Origin: Verrucomicrobiota bacterium
Lineage (GTDB): Bacteria; Verrucomicrobiota; Verrucomicrobiia; JADLBR01
Length of the DNA: 64,000 bases
Direction of reading: 5' to 3'
Assembly: GCA_029560585.1 (NCBI GenBank)
Contig: JAKQKQ010000259.1
Coordinates: forward strand, 1 to 64,000
Shown here: in pieces, positions 49,657-59,975 of the stretch
Position numbering within the stretch: position 1 is the first letter of the stretch
Layout of the letters: the number at the start of each line of letters is the position of its first letter
Notes under the pieces: model-generated
Seen by the model: only the letters and a program-made list of their open reading frames with translations
Databases searched by the model: none
Told to the model about the DNA's origin: nothing
Position numbers and translations under genes: made by a program

Positions 49657-52600
49657 TCACTCGAGAATGAGTTCAACTCCCGACAGGACGGGCCCGAGGC
49701 GGGAGGCGCGGGATTTCTGCAGCCGCACATCCAGTTCGTCGCCGACGTCGACGCCCTTGAATTCCCTCACGATGCCGCTGTCGCAGGCGCCGCCCGCCTT
49801 GACGATGTCGAAACCCGTGAGGGCGGAATGACCTTGGAGGAGGACGTCGAAGATGCGCTGGCCTGGCGCGACAGGATCGGGTTCAAGGAAATACAGGCGA
49901 ACCGTGTAGCGGGCGGGCGCCATGCGAATCGGCGGGGGATCGGCGATGGGGGCCGTGCGGGCCGGATCCTTCTTCGGTGCGCTCTTTCCGGCCGCATCCT
50001 CCTCCTCGCTGTCGGAGGCGGACGACGGCACGGCCTCGGTTTTCAGCGTCCGTGGCGAGATCTTGACCGATTCGATGTCGCGCAAGCCGGACGCGAAGAT
50101 CCAGGTGGGGCCTTCGCCAGAAACGGTGCTGGCGTGGTGCCGGAAGGGGGAGACATTGTCGGGCTGAATGGCCACGGGCAATCGCGGAGAGATCCCCGGG
50201 CTGGGAGGGTATTCGAGCCAGAGCGTGCCGGCGTCATCGATCCGATCGCCGGGCGCGCCGAGATTCAATCCGATGCGCCTGACGCGGCGTCCCGCCGGCG
50301 TATCGAGCCCCGAGAGGTTGCATGTCCAGAGTTCGGCCTCTGGCATCGGAACGAGGGCCAACGATGTCTGGTTCTGGTAGGGGCAACTGCACGTTCGGGT
50401 GTAGTCGGGGGCGTTCAGGACACCATCGGCGACGATGAGGTTGGCGCTGCAACCCGATTTGAAGCCGCCCAGGTTGCCGGTGCCACCGTGTCTGGCCAAG
50501 TCATAGAAACCGGCCGCGCCTGAGCGGAATGTCATGAGGTATTCCGACGCCACAGGAGTGTTGCAGCCGTAGGTGCGATAGACGCGCCAGGGCTGGAGAT
50601 CGCCCGTCAGGGGATTGGTGATGCAGTGGGGTTTCCCGTCGAGCAAGCCGAAGGCGCCGGCGGACTGGCGGTAGGACCCCGGTGTGGTGAGGATCAGGCC
50701 GTGATATAAAATACAAGGTCCATTGTATTTTAGTGAGTCATCCCTCCAGACCTCGGTCCCATCTTTCGCGCGGAGGACCGCCATGCCCTGGGTGGCCTCG
50801 TCCTTGAGCCGATCGGTGGCGCTGGCGCCGGCCTGGAGCAGGAGGTCGTGCTCCTTCGAATAGCTGAGCCACGTGCCGAAGACCGCATTGGTATTCTCCC
50901 AGAGTTGTCTGCCGGTGCGCTGATCGAACGCGGCGATGCGGTAGGTGCCCGGGGCATAGCCCCGGCGGGCAGCCTTGGTTTCCGCGCTTCTGGGCAAGCG
51001 GTCCAGGCAGTAGATTCGCCCGCCGCCGGCGGCGATACCATTATGGATGAAGGAATGGTGAGCGTCGGTGCGCCAGAGCTGGCGACCGGTGTGGCGATCA
51101 AATGCGGCGAGCCCGGTGCTGGCGGCATAATCGGCCATGCCCACGAGGGATTCTAGGGTGGGCTGGGCAAAGCGCCTGTTGAAATAGGCGAAACCCGTCC
51201 CACCCAGGAGCACGTCATCGCACACGGCCAGGTAGGCCCACTCCGGGGCGGGTCTTTCGGGGGACGAGGGCATCGTGACGGTCATGCCGATGTGGCCGGT
51301 TGCGGCATCCAGTACGGTGCAGCGGTTGCTGACGGCGACATAGACGCTGTCGGCGGTCGCCACGAAGTTCGCGCCACGGGCGTTCGCTCCGGGGATGTGT
51401 CTTTGGTTGTAGAGAGTGGTCAGGGGATCGGCGACGTAGGTGCCATCGTGATAGATCCCGCGGGTGTCGAGATCCGGCACGGTCGTCTTCCAGAGCTGCC
51501 GGCCGGTGTAGACATCGCGCGCGCAGAGTCGGTCCATGCCCTCGAGGAACAGGCGTCCGCCGACCACCTGTTCGGAGGGGCCATGGCCATGGCGCGGGAG
51601 GACATCCATGTGCGTGTTGCCGCCGAACCAGAGGATGCCGAGGGGTGGTTTGATCGTGCGGTCGTCGGATTTCAGGGAGTTGGCGGCATCGCCGTACTGA
51701 TGTGTCCAGTCGGCGGTCCCGGGCAGGGCGCCCTCCCGGATGACGCGGATGTGTGGGCCCGCGATTTCGACCTTGGCATTGGGGAGATCCGCGGACCGTA
51801 TTCTAGCCGCCAGGCCCGTGGCGTCTCGCGGGGATATGAACCAGAGGGAACCTCCATAGGGTCGAATCGACTCATAGGTTTTCCGCAGGGCCGCGGGTTC
51901 GGACAGGCCGGCGGTGAAGGTTGTGCCGACGATTGCGAGGTTGGCGATGTAGGGCGGGGCACCGGAGGTATCGGGCGCTGCGGGCAGGAGGGCGACTCGG
52001 GTGCCGTAGGTGCCAACTGCGTCCAGTTCGCGGCGCAAACGATCCACCTTTGATGCATCGGGATCCACGCCGATGATGTGGAGCGAGGATGATGCGGCCA
52101 GCGCGGTGATGGTGGAGGGATCATCGAGGCCAAGGCAGATGGCGTAGCCCCCGCGGGCCCCGGATCGGCTGACGATATCGCCGGCGGTCGATGTGGCGGC
52201 GGGAGCCGGGGTGGCGGCGCGGGGTTGTTCTTTGATGGTCGTCGGCGCCGACTTTGATCCATCGCCGAATGCCAGGATGCGGCCCTCGCGCGTCACCGCG
52301 AAGAGCATGCCGCGGGCGGCCAGGAGTCGGCCGACGTGGCCCTCGAGTGGCAACGACCACGCGATGGATGGCTGCGCGGCGGGCTTTGGCACATTGATTG
52401 CCGCGATGGTGCCCTCGCCCCCGGCGTATAGGCGCGCGCCGGCCCGAATGACATCGCCCGACCCATCGGCTTCGATCTCCCACTCCAGCGACTGATCCGC
52501 GCGCCATGCCTGGACGACTCTCTTGAGCTGGTTTCCAGAAACGCCCTGTCGGGCGCGCGCGACGACGTCCTGTGCCAGAAGGGCCTTTTTGGCGGCGGAC

Positions 52601-53745
52601 TCGAGCGCGGCAGTGGCGCGCTGGATGGACGTGTTATCGCCGGTGTCGCGCGCATCGGAAAGAGTTCCGCGCGCCCTGAGTTCCCCGTATCGGGCGGCCG
52701 CCAATTTCGCCTCGGCATCCGTCAGTGGGCCGCGCGCATGGGGGTGGTCCGCGCCGCAATAATAGTGGTTCTGGGCGAGGACGGGTTCGTCCAACGCGAG
52801 GGAGGATTTCGCACCGGTGGCCAGCTCATGGGCACGGGTGCCCCGGCCGCGGGTGTGCACAAAGAAATCTTTTTCGTCGGCCATCACCGTCGATCCGCCG
52901 GTGCCCTTGCCCGATTCGGCGATCCGGAAATAGAGCAGACGACCCGTGGCGCGCTCGAGTGCGGCGGGGCTCGAGCGGCCGCCGGGAACGAGCAGGAATT
53001 GTTCGGTGGCGACCAGTGCGCCCTGCGGGGCCACACCCCCGAAGGCCGGGGCATTGTGCGGCTGTTTGATGAAATCGGCGCCGGTGCCGTCATTGGTCCA
53101 GATCGGCTTGCCGGTCGCGGCGTCGAGCGCATGGATGAAGGTGCCCATGAAGGGCCAGATGCTGGCGGCGAAGTATACGACCCCGTCGCGGATCACGGGT
53201 CCGCCCCGGGCCGGCCATGCCGAGACGAGGCGCCTATTGCCGAGGACTTTTCGATCCGAGGGAGCGCCGCGGAATTTCCATTCCAGTCGGCCGTCCTCCG
53301 CCCTCAGGCAATAGAGGCAACCGTCGTCGCTGACAAAGTATACTCGGCCCTGCGCGGCCGCGGGCGCCAGCCGCACGGGACCGTCGGCATAGAAGGCCCA
53401 GAGCTCGCGGCCGGAGCGTATGTCGAGCGCGATCAACTTGTCTCGGTCGTTGAAGGGAAGGAACATCCGGTCGCCGAGCACGACGGGTTCGAATACCGCG
53501 TCAAAAGACATGAGGTCTTGGTTGAGGGGATCTTCCCAGGCGGGGACGCGGGGCGCATATGCGCGCGCCCAGAGGGGAGCCAATCGGGCGGGAAGATCCT
53601 CCGGTGAATGGGCGGTGCGGTTTGCGTCGCATCGCCACATGGGCCAATCGGCGACCCCTGCCGACCACATCGGCTGGGAGAGCATCAGGGCGATCGCGAG
53701 CCTCAGGGCGCAACGTGATGTCGCGGGGAGGCGGGGAATCCGCAT
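49657..53745 (-). CDS. Large PQQ-type beta-propeller protein with embedded Rossmann-like and C-terminal malectin-like domains
   Basis: This 1362-aa exported protein starts at ATG 53745 with a signal sequence (LRLAIALMLSQPMWSAG). It has multiple PQQ/BamB-like propeller repeats (LIALDIRSGRELWAF, FIHALDAATGKPIWT, LCARDVYTGRQLWKT, LAAFDRHTGRQLWRT). At about residues 528-680 a Rossmann/methyltransferase-like segment interrupts the propellers (GGYAICLGLDDPSTITAL, then LHIIGVDPDASKVDRLRREL). The last 90 residues are malectin-like (RYTVRLYFLEPDPV, then LSGVELILE). PQQ propellers of this kind often serve as scaffolds; without a visible calcium/PQQ catalytic set, enzymatic activity is uncertain. Confidence 0.78.
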   Translation of the reverse strand: MRIPRLPATSRCALRLAIALMLSQPMWSAGVADWPMWRCDANRTAHSPEDLPARLAPLWARAYAPRVPAWEDPLNQDLMSFDAVFEPVVLGDRMFLPFNDRDKLIALDIRSGRELWAFYADGPVRLAPAAAQGRVYFVSDDGCLYCLRAEDGRLEWKFRGAPSDRKVLGNRRLVSAWPARGGPVIRDGVVYFAASIWPFMGTFIHALDAATGKPIWTNDGTGADFIKQPHNAPAFGGVAPQGALVATEQFLLVPGGRSSPAALERATGRLLYFRIAESGKGTGGSTVMADEKDFFVHTRGRGTRAHELATGAKSSLALDEPVLAQNHYYCGADHPHARGPLTDAEAKLAAARYGELRARGTLSDARDTGDNTSIQRATAALESAAKKALLAQDVVARARQGVSGNQLKRVVQAWRADQSLEWEIEADGSGDVIRAGARLYAGGEGTIAAINVPKPAAQPSIAWSLPLEGHVGRLLAARGMLFAVTREGRILAFGDGSKSAPTTIKEQPRAATPAPAATSTAGDIVSRSGARGGYAICLGLDDPSTITALAASSSLHIIGVDPDASKVDRLRRELDAVGTYGTRVALLPAAPDTSGAPPYIANLAIVGTTFTAGLSEPAALRKTYESIRPYGGSLWFISPRDATGLAARIRSADLPNAKVEIAGPHIRVIREGALPGTADWTHQYGDAANSLKSDDRTIKPPLGILWFGGNTHMDVLPRHGHGPSEQVVGGRLFLEGMDRLCARDVYTGRQLWKTTVPDLDTRGIYHDGTYVADPLTTLYNQRHIPGANARGANFVATADSVYVAVSNRCTVLDAATGHIGMTVTMPSSPERPAPEWAYLAVCDDVLLGGTGFAYFNRRFAQPTLESLVGMADYAASTGLAAFDRHTGRQLWRTDAHHSFIHNGIAAGGGRIYCLDRLPRSAETKAARRGYAPGTYRIAAFDQRTGRQLWENTNAVFGTWLSYSKEHDLLLQAGASATDRLKDEATQGMAVLRAKDGTEVWRDDSLKYNGPCILYHGLILTTPGSYRQSAGAFGLLDGKPHCITNPLTGDLQPWRVYRTYGCNTPVASEYLMTFRSGAAGFYDLARHGGTGNLGGFKSGCSANLIVADGVLNAPDYTRTCSCPYQNQTSLALVPMPEAELWTCNLSGLDTPAGRRVRRIGLNLGAPGDRIDDAGTLWLEYPPSPGISPRLPVAIQPDNVSPFRHHASTVSGEGPTWIFASGLRDIESVKISPRTLKTEAVPSSASDSEEEDAAGKSAPKKDPARTAPIADPPPIRMAPARYTVRLYFLEPDPVAPGQRIFDVLLQGHSALTGFDIVKAGGACDSGIVREFKGVDVGDELDVRLQKSRASRLGPVLSGVELILE

Positions 53746-53954
53746 CAGCCGTGCGCCTCGCGCGGCAGCGCCTTGTTTCGGCGATATAATTCGAGACGCA
53801 ATCTTACTCACGGGGCTGAGGTGATCCGGGGGTCGGCCCGGATTCCGCCGATGCGGCTGAACAGCGCAAACCATGATCACCGTCCTTTTTTCGCTATCGT
53901 GCAACTCCGAGTCGCCGTGGCTCCGTGCGGGGCACTCCTGCTCAAAGCCGCCGG

Positions 53955-55151
53955 TCATGGCTTCTGGAATCGGCTCGCGCCCGTGGTGGGATCCCGGGTG
54001 ATGACATACTCGCGGAACAGCTTTTTCCCGATCCCTCGATACATGCGGACCGTGACCGTGGGACCGTCGATGGCCACGAGGAAGTAGCCGGACATGCCGG
54101 GGGTCTGTTCGTGGTGGACGATACCGGACTGGTATTGGGTCACGAGATTGCGCCCCCACCTGTCCCAGTTCGTCTGGAGCCTTGGGACCACGGCTTCGGG
54201 CGTGTAAGCGATCGTTCGGGTTTCTTGCGGGGGCACGTCCGTGCTGGCGAGGTGGCTATTGGGGATCATCTGCACCAATTGCCGCCCGTTGTCCTCATAT
54301 ACGGTGACGCAGTTGGTGTGCTTGTGGCCGGCAAAGATGGCGCGGACGTTGTGCTTGAGGAGAAGATCGACCAAGGCCCTGTGTCGTGTCGGGTCATTGC
54401 CGTATAGGATGTCGCCGTTGCCAAGGGGCCAGAGCGTGGCATGCGTGAATACGAAGATGTGGCTCTTCGCCTTGTTGGCCTCAAGGTCGGCTTCGAGCCA
54501 GGCCCATTGCTTTTCCCCCAATGCCCAGAGGCGGGTCTCGTGGTCGCCGCCGTTGCGCCCGGGCGGCAGGCCGTCCAGCAAGATGCAATGGGCGTCGCCC
54601 AGGTCGATGCTGTAATGGCGTGCGTCGAGCGGCCGCCCCACTTGCCGCGCCAGGAAGGGGACGAAGATTCTGTCATAGGCTTGCTCCATGCCGGCCTCGG
54701 CCATCTCGTGATTCCCGTTGGCGTTCAAGAGGGGGATGGGCATGCCGATCGATTCGAACTGGCGGATGAAATTGCCGCAGTGGAGATCCGCGCGGACGGC
54801 CGGCCCACCGTGCACCAGATCGCCACAGCTGAATATGGCGGCTGGTTTCGGGGTGGCCGTCTCGGCCTGTTCCTTCAATTCGCGCATTAGCGGCAGGAAG
54901 GTTTGGCGGGAGCGTTCGACGTTGCGCCTGACCCGCACGGCCTCGGTCGCCTGCGATCCTTCGATCTGCGGCCAATCGTATTCCTCTTCCGAGGCGTAGT
55001 GGACGTCATCGACCACCATGAAGGACAATGGCTCGGCCCTGAGCCCAGCGGATGCGATCAGGGCGACCGAGAGGCACAGTGCCGCAGCCCAGCGATGCAC
55101 GGTGAAGCGTGCCCCGCACAACAAGATGGTCAACCGAAGGAATCCGACCAT
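53955..55151 (-). CDS. Secreted calcineurin-like metallophosphoesterase
   Basis: This 398-aa protein has the complete metal-site motif series: VVDDVHYA (D-x-H), CGDLVHG (GD), NGNHEMA (GNHE), FTHATLW and AGHKHTN (GHxH). A signal peptide (LCLSVALIASAGLRA) follows a short basic N-terminus from ATG 55151. It probably hydrolyses phosphoesters outside the cytoplasm. It is transcribed divergently from the glycosidase at 55388. Confidence 0.87.
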   Translation of the reverse strand: MVGFLRLTILLCGARFTVHRWAAALCLSVALIASAGLRAEPLSFMVVDDVHYASEEEYDWPQIEGSQATEAVRVRRNVERSRQTFLPLMRELKEQAETATPKPAAIFSCGDLVHGGPAVRADLHCGNFIRQFESIGMPIPLLNANGNHEMAEAGMEQAYDRIFVPFLARQVGRPLDARHYSIDLGDAHCILLDGLPPGRNGGDHETRLWALGEKQWAWLEADLEANKAKSHIFVFTHATLWPLGNGDILYGNDPTRHRALVDLLLKHNVRAIFAGHKHTNCVTVYEDNGRQLVQMIPNSHLASTDVPPQETRTIAYTPEAVVPRLQTNWDRWGRNLVTQYQSGIVHHEQTPGMSGYFLVAIDGPTVTVRMYRGIGKKLFREYVITRDPTTGASRFQKP

Positions 55152-55269
55152 CGCGCGAGGGTGGGGGAATGAGCCATGGCGTTCCAGACGAATCCGATGG
55201 GCGATCTGCCGCCGCGCATCGGAAAAGGGACGATTCCGCCCAACATCAGGCATGCCCGCCACTACGTCA

Positions 55270-55299
55270 TTGTCTGAGAGGGACAGTCTTGGGCATAAT
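55270..55299 (+). promoter_or_regulatory. Putative promoter for the DUF5060 glycosidase gene
   Basis: TTGTCT (55270-55275) and CATAAT (55294-55299) are spaced by 18 bp in the 236-bp divergent region, about 90 bp upstream of ATG 55388. Each hexamer has one or two deviations from consensus. Confidence 0.45.
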
Positions 55300-55387
55300 G
55301 CGATTATCCTTTGGGTTCCCTTCGGGTTGGATTTATCCGCGGGGGCGCCGAGAACAATTCTCCATCCGCAAGAGGGAAGGCAAGGCC

Positions 55388-58306
55388 ATGAGATGCTGCG
55401 TGATCGGTATTGTCGCGATGATCGTGGCGAGTTCGCTGAGCTATGTGGCGTTGGCCGCGGAGCCTGCGCCGGCGATGTTGGGTTCGATTCCAATGAGTGG
55501 CACGCAGTTGGACGTGCGTTCCGATGGCGGCTTCATCCTTCGGCGCGGTGACCGCGTGCTGATCCGCAACGCCCGTTTGACCGTGGCCGGCGAGGGTTGG
55601 CGCGGGAGCGTGGATCAGGGCTCCATGAAGGCCGCCGGAGGATTTCCCCGGCGCGACGGTGCGGCCTACGTGTTTTGTGGGACCGTGGTGGAACCGGTGG
55701 CGCGCGTGACTTGGGCCATAGAGGAGCGCGTTGAGCCGGTTGCGGGTGGCGCGCGGATTGTCTACACGGCGACCCCGGAGCGGGATTGTGCGGTTTCCGA
55801 GGTGGCCGTCTTCATGGATCTTCCTGTGGTGGAATGGACTGGGAAGCCGCTCGTGCTCTGGCCCTCAGGGGAGGGCGTTTTCCCCGAGCAGGTCCCCGGC
55901 GATCGACATTTCCTCAGCGGCGCAGTCCGCCGGGTGGCGCTGGGCCCGGTTGGTTCCGAGCGACTGGGCATGGCTTTCGACTCGGCCACTCTATGCACCG
56001 TTCAGGATGGTCGCGGGTTTGGCTCGGACTGCTATCAGATCTATCCCCGGCTGAATATCGGTCGAGAGGTTCGCGGTGGCACGCCCTACCGGCTAGGAAT
56101 TGCGATCATCCCGGGCGATGCGACGCCCGTCGTTACGCCTCGGCTAACTCTCGAATGTCGCGGCCAACCCGGCCTTGCCGGGATTGCAGCGGGACCGCAT
56201 CATGTTCCGCAATTCACGCGCTTCGAGGTCGCCTTTCAGGCCAGTGGCACATGGAGCAATCCCTACGATCCTGATCAGGTCGCCATCGATGCGGTGTTCC
56301 ACACCCCGGACAAGCGCGAGGTGGTGGTCCCGGCGTTCTTCTTTCAGGACTATGAGCGCGACGATCTGGCCGGCGCCGAGATCTTGCTTGCCAAAGGGCC
56401 CCCTGGCTGGCGGGTGCGTTTCGCCCCGACGTCGCCCGGCGTGTACCGCTGGTCGCTACGGCTGTGCAACGCCGGGCAGGCCGTGATTTCGCCGGAGGCG
56501 TCTTTCACCTGCACGGTCGCCCGGGACCATCACGGCTATTTGCGCGTTTCCCGGGAGAATCCGCGCTACTTTGTGTTCGACGATGGGGCGCCCTTCTTTG
56601 GCATTGGCATGAACATCGCCACCCTTGACTCGGGACGCCTCGCCTCGGCGGACCGCTGGTACACGCGCTTTGCCGGGGCCGGTGGGAACCTTGTGCGCTC
56701 GTGGTGGTGCGCGTCGGGCACCGACGTGGAGAGCGAGGCGAGCCGTCGGCCGGACGTGGGCCTCGGGCGCTACCGCCAGGAGGACTGTTGGCGCATCGAT
56801 CATCTCGTGACCATGTGCGAGCGGCTGGGCATCCACATGATGTGCTGCATCGAGACGCAGCAGGCCCTGCGGCGCGACGCGTGGTGGGGCCGGTTCGCCT
56901 ACAACCGTGCAAACGGTGGGCCCATAGACGCCCCTGCGAAATTCTTCACGGACGAGGGCGCCCGGCGCATGTTCCGCAATCGCCTGCGCTATCTGGTGGC
57001 GCGATGGTCATATTCGACTTCGGTGTATGCCTGGCAGTTCTGGAATGAGGTCAGTGCCTGCAACGACTACCGTCCCGAACCCGTGGCCGCATGGCACCGC
57101 GAGATGGCCACCTACCTCCGGGGCATCGACCCGGCCGCCCACATTATCCACACCAATTTTGAAAACTTGGACGGCTATCCTGAGGTCGATGGCCTGGCCG
57201 AGATGGAGGTGGTATCGAGCAACAGCTACTCCCGGCGCGACATGGCGCAGACCGGCATCTGGGGCACGCGCTACATGACGGGTCACTACCGCAAGCCATT
57301 CCTTTTGACCGAGTGTGGCGTTGGGCACCATGGCGGCTGGGTGCCCGAGGACCCCACCGGGATCATCGTTCACAATGGACTTTGGGGCCCGCTCATGAGT
57401 GGTGGTGCTGGCACCGGCATGCCATGGGGCTGGGGCGATTGGATCGACAAACAGGATATGTACCACTACTGGAAGCCCGTCGCCGCCCTCGTGGCCGGGG
57501 TGCCGTTTGCGCATCGCAGCTGGATGGAAGTGAAGGTCGAGCGCTTCACGTTTGGCGCGCGGGGCGGGGAACCGTATTACAGCGACGTTTTCATCGAAGG
57601 ATGGCCCCGCAACTACAGCTTCACCCTGTGTCCCGCCCGGCGCCCCGAGGCTTTTCAGATCGATGCGGAGGGCGAACCGCTCGACGAAGAGAGCCTGTCG
57701 GCCGTGCTCCGGCAAGGCGAACGTTGCGCGCTCGATGTCACCTTTCCGGTCGATGGCGCCGTCGTGGTTCACGTGCCAGAGATCTCCGAGTCGGGTGGGC
57801 CGGTGTTGCGCGTGGAGGTCGATGGAAAGCCGGCTCTCTCCCAGCCGCTGGCGCGAGGAGAGGGCAAACCGTGGGCGTATTGGCGATCGTTCTCGGTGCC
57901 GGTTCCCGCGGGGAGCCATCGCCTCGGCATCGTCAATTCCGGCAGTGGCTCCCTGTGGGCCGCGTTCGAACTGCAGCGCTTCCGGCGCCGCGAGGGCCCA
58001 GACCTGGACGTCGCCGGATGGTGCTGTGATGATTTTATCTTGCTCTGGTTGCGGCATCCGAAATTCATTTGGCTCTGCCAGCGCGAGGGCCGCCAACCCA
58101 TCGCCCAACCCGAGGGCGAGCTAACGCTTGAGGGTATCGCCGACGGTTCCTACGCGGTGACGTGGCTCGAAACGACCACAGGCGAAACCCTTTCTGTCGG
58201 CGCCGCCGAGGCCCGCGGTGGACATATGTCCCTGCCCACGCCCGCCGTCACTCGAAGCGCTGCCGCCAAGCTTGTTCGCTACCCGGTTCCGCCATCGCGT
58301 CAGTAG
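55388..58306 (+). CDS. Secreted DUF5060-domain glycoside hydrolase
   Basis: This 972-aa protein has a signal peptide (MRCCVIGIVAMIVASSLSYV, cleavage after ALA). An N-terminal beta-domain (30-265) is followed by a DUF5060-like sandwich (about 270-377: FTRFEVAFQASGTWSNPYDP, then FAPTSPGVYRWSL). A TIM barrel (about 385-690) has E554 in WQFWNEVSA as acid/base and E642 in LLTECGVGHHG as nucleophile, as in clan A glycosidases. C-terminal beta-domains follow. GAAGG precedes ATG 55388; an in-frame upstream extension has no signal peptide. Confidence 0.82.
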   Translation: MRCCVIGIVAMIVASSLSYVALAAEPAPAMLGSIPMSGTQLDVRSDGGFILRRGDRVLIRNARLTVAGEGWRGSVDQGSMKAAGGFPRRDGAAYVFCGTVVEPVARVTWAIEERVEPVAGGARIVYTATPERDCAVSEVAVFMDLPVVEWTGKPLVLWPSGEGVFPEQVPGDRHFLSGAVRRVALGPVGSERLGMAFDSATLCTVQDGRGFGSDCYQIYPRLNIGREVRGGTPYRLGIAIIPGDATPVVTPRLTLECRGQPGLAGIAAGPHHVPQFTRFEVAFQASGTWSNPYDPDQVAIDAVFHTPDKREVVVPAFFFQDYERDDLAGAEILLAKGPPGWRVRFAPTSPGVYRWSLRLCNAGQAVISPEASFTCTVARDHHGYLRVSRENPRYFVFDDGAPFFGIGMNIATLDSGRLASADRWYTRFAGAGGNLVRSWWCASGTDVESEASRRPDVGLGRYRQEDCWRIDHLVTMCERLGIHMMCCIETQQALRRDAWWGRFAYNRANGGPIDAPAKFFTDEGARRMFRNRLRYLVARWSYSTSVYAWQFWNEVSACNDYRPEPVAAWHREMATYLRGIDPAAHIIHTNFENLDGYPEVDGLAEMEVVSSNSYSRRDMAQTGIWGTRYMTGHYRKPFLLTECGVGHHGGWVPEDPTGIIVHNGLWGPLMSGGAGTGMPWGWGDWIDKQDMYHYWKPVAALVAGVPFAHRSWMEVKVERFTFGARGGEPYYSDVFIEGWPRNYSFTLCPARRPEAFQIDAEGEPLDEESLSAVLRQGERCALDVTFPVDGAVVVHVPEISESGGPVLRVEVDGKPALSQPLARGEGKPWAYWRSFSVPVPAGSHRLGIVNSGSGSLWAAFELQRFRRREGPDLDVAGWCCDDFILLWLRHPKFIWLCQREGRQPIAQPEGELTLEGIADGSYAVTWLETTTGETLSVGAAEARGGHMSLPTPAVTRSAAAKLVRYPVPPSRQ

Positions 58307-58327
58307 GCCCTGTCGCGAGAGTCTCGA

Positions 58328-58351
58328 CCGGTGATCGCGCCGGTGATCGCG
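58328..58351. repeat. Tandem 12-bp repeat in the gap before the Tat oxidoreductase
   Basis: CCGGTGATCGCG occurs twice in direct succession in the 289-bp gap 58307-58595. It could be an operator or slippage product. No other clear signal is seen in this gap. Confidence 0.4.
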
Positions 58352-58595
58352 CTCGACCTCCCGAGGCGCGACTGTTAGTTTGAAACCATGGTCGGTGAGC
58401 TTCGGGCCTGCGGTCCCGGCCTTTGGGTGAGCATTGCTCGCGGGGCATGCTCGCAGCATCACCGAAAAGGGAATCCCATTCGTCCATGATTGCTCGCAGA
58501 GAATTCCCGGGTTCTTGGACCGTGGCCGCTGGCGTGACATTTCCGCTGGCGCAACGCGACGATCCGCTTTGTCCACCCATGACGTCAGGGAAAAC

Positions 58596-59912
58596 ATGAA
58601 GAGGACCGATCGCCGCAGGTTTCTCAAGCAGTCCGCCGCCCTGGCCACCGGCGCGGCCGCGTGGCACATCTCCTCCGGGCTGCGCGCTCAAAGCCCAAAC
58701 GAGAAGTTCATCCTTGGGATCATCGGCCCCGGTGGCATGGGGACCAGCCTGCTGAAATCGTTTGCGGGTTTTCAGGATGTCGATATCGCCAGCGTGAGCG
58801 ATGTGGACGAGAGGCGTCTCGCCGCCGCGGTCAAGAATGTCGAGGGCATCAAAGGCAAGGCGCCCAGGGCGGAGGGAGATTTCCGCCGTATTCTGGAAGA
58901 CAAAGCGGTGGATGCCGTCGTCATCGCGACCCCGGATCATTGGCACGCGCCGGCCACGATCTTGGCGTGCGACGCCGGAAAGCATGTCTATGTCGAGAAA
59001 CCCGGCTCGCACAACATCCGCGAGGGTCGGCTGATGATCGAGGCCGCCCGCCGGAACAAGCGGGTGGTACAGGTCGGAACCCAGAGCCGAAGCACGGTGC
59101 ACGTGCGGGACGCGATCGACAAGATCCGGGGCGGTGCCATCGGGGAGGTCCTGACGGTGCGCGTGTGGAACAGCCAACTCCGCGCGAGCATCGGAAAGCG
59201 GCCGCCGTCGCAACCGCCGCCGGGGCTGGATTTCGACGCATGGGTGGGTCCGGCTCCGATGGTGGCCTATCGGGCGAACCTCCTGCCCCATGTGTGGCGC
59301 TGGTGGTTCGCCTTTGGCACCGGCGACATGGGCAACGATGGCGTGCACGATCTCGACCTCGGCCGCTGGGGACTCGGCGTTGGCGACCGGCACCCCAATC
59401 GCGTTTGCGCCCTCGGCGGAAAGTATTTTTTTGATGACGACCAGCAGTTTCCCGACACCCAGACCGTTGTTTTTGAATATGGCCTCGGGGATGGGCAGAG
59501 GAAACAGCTCATTTACGAGCAGCGCCTCTGGGCACCGTACGTGCAGGAGGGTCACGAGAACGGGGACGGCTACTACGGCACCAAGGGCTACGTCATCCTC
59601 GGCAAGGGCGAAGGGTGGGAACTGTTCGCTGAGCGCAACAAGCCCGTGTGCGGGGGCGCGGGCAAGCTGGATCTCGCCGCACACAACCGCAACTTTCTCG
59701 ACTGCATCAAGACCGGTGCGCGCCCCAATGCCGACGTGGAGGTACACCATTATTCGGCGTGCCTCTGCCACCTGGGAAACATTGCCACCCGCCTGGGCCG
59801 CGCCCTGCAGTTCGATCCGGCGCAGGAACGTTTCATTGGCGACGATGAAGCCAACGGGCTGGTTCGGCGCGAATACCGCGCTGGCCACTGGGCCGTGCCC
59901 CGTGGCGTGTGA
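58596..59912 (+). CDS. Tat-exported Gfo/Idh/MocA-family oxidoreductase
   Basis: This 438-aa protein has a twin-arginine signal, DRRRFLKQSAALATGAAAW (residues 5-23). The NAD(P)-binding motif ILGIIGPGGMGTSLL and the EKP motif in VYVEKPGSHNIREG are diagnostic. GNDGVHDLDLGRWGLGV contains the histidine-aspartate pair common in the family. Such proteins fold with bound cofactor before export and act on sugars or cyclitols, including oxidative steps in glycoside cleavage. ATG 58596 follows a TCAGGG site. Confidence 0.9.
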   Translation: MKRTDRRRFLKQSAALATGAAAWHISSGLRAQSPNEKFILGIIGPGGMGTSLLKSFAGFQDVDIASVSDVDERRLAAAVKNVEGIKGKAPRAEGDFRRILEDKAVDAVVIATPDHWHAPATILACDAGKHVYVEKPGSHNIREGRLMIEAARRNKRVVQVGTQSRSTVHVRDAIDKIRGGAIGEVLTVRVWNSQLRASIGKRPPSQPPPGLDFDAWVGPAPMVAYRANLLPHVWRWWFAFGTGDMGNDGVHDLDLGRWGLGVGDRHPNRVCALGGKYFFDDDQQFPDTQTVVFEYGLGDGQRKQLIYEQRLWAPYVQEGHENGDGYYGTKGYVILGKGEGWELFAERNKPVCGGAGKLDLAAHNRNFLDCIKTGARPNADVEVHHYSACLCHLGNIATRLGRALQFDPAQERFIGDDEANGLVRREYRAGHWAVPRGV

Positions 59913-59975
59913 TCGGCTTTGCGCTCGCGGGGCATGGCGGCACAATCGGTTCGACGAAGTTGACGGGAGCCACAG

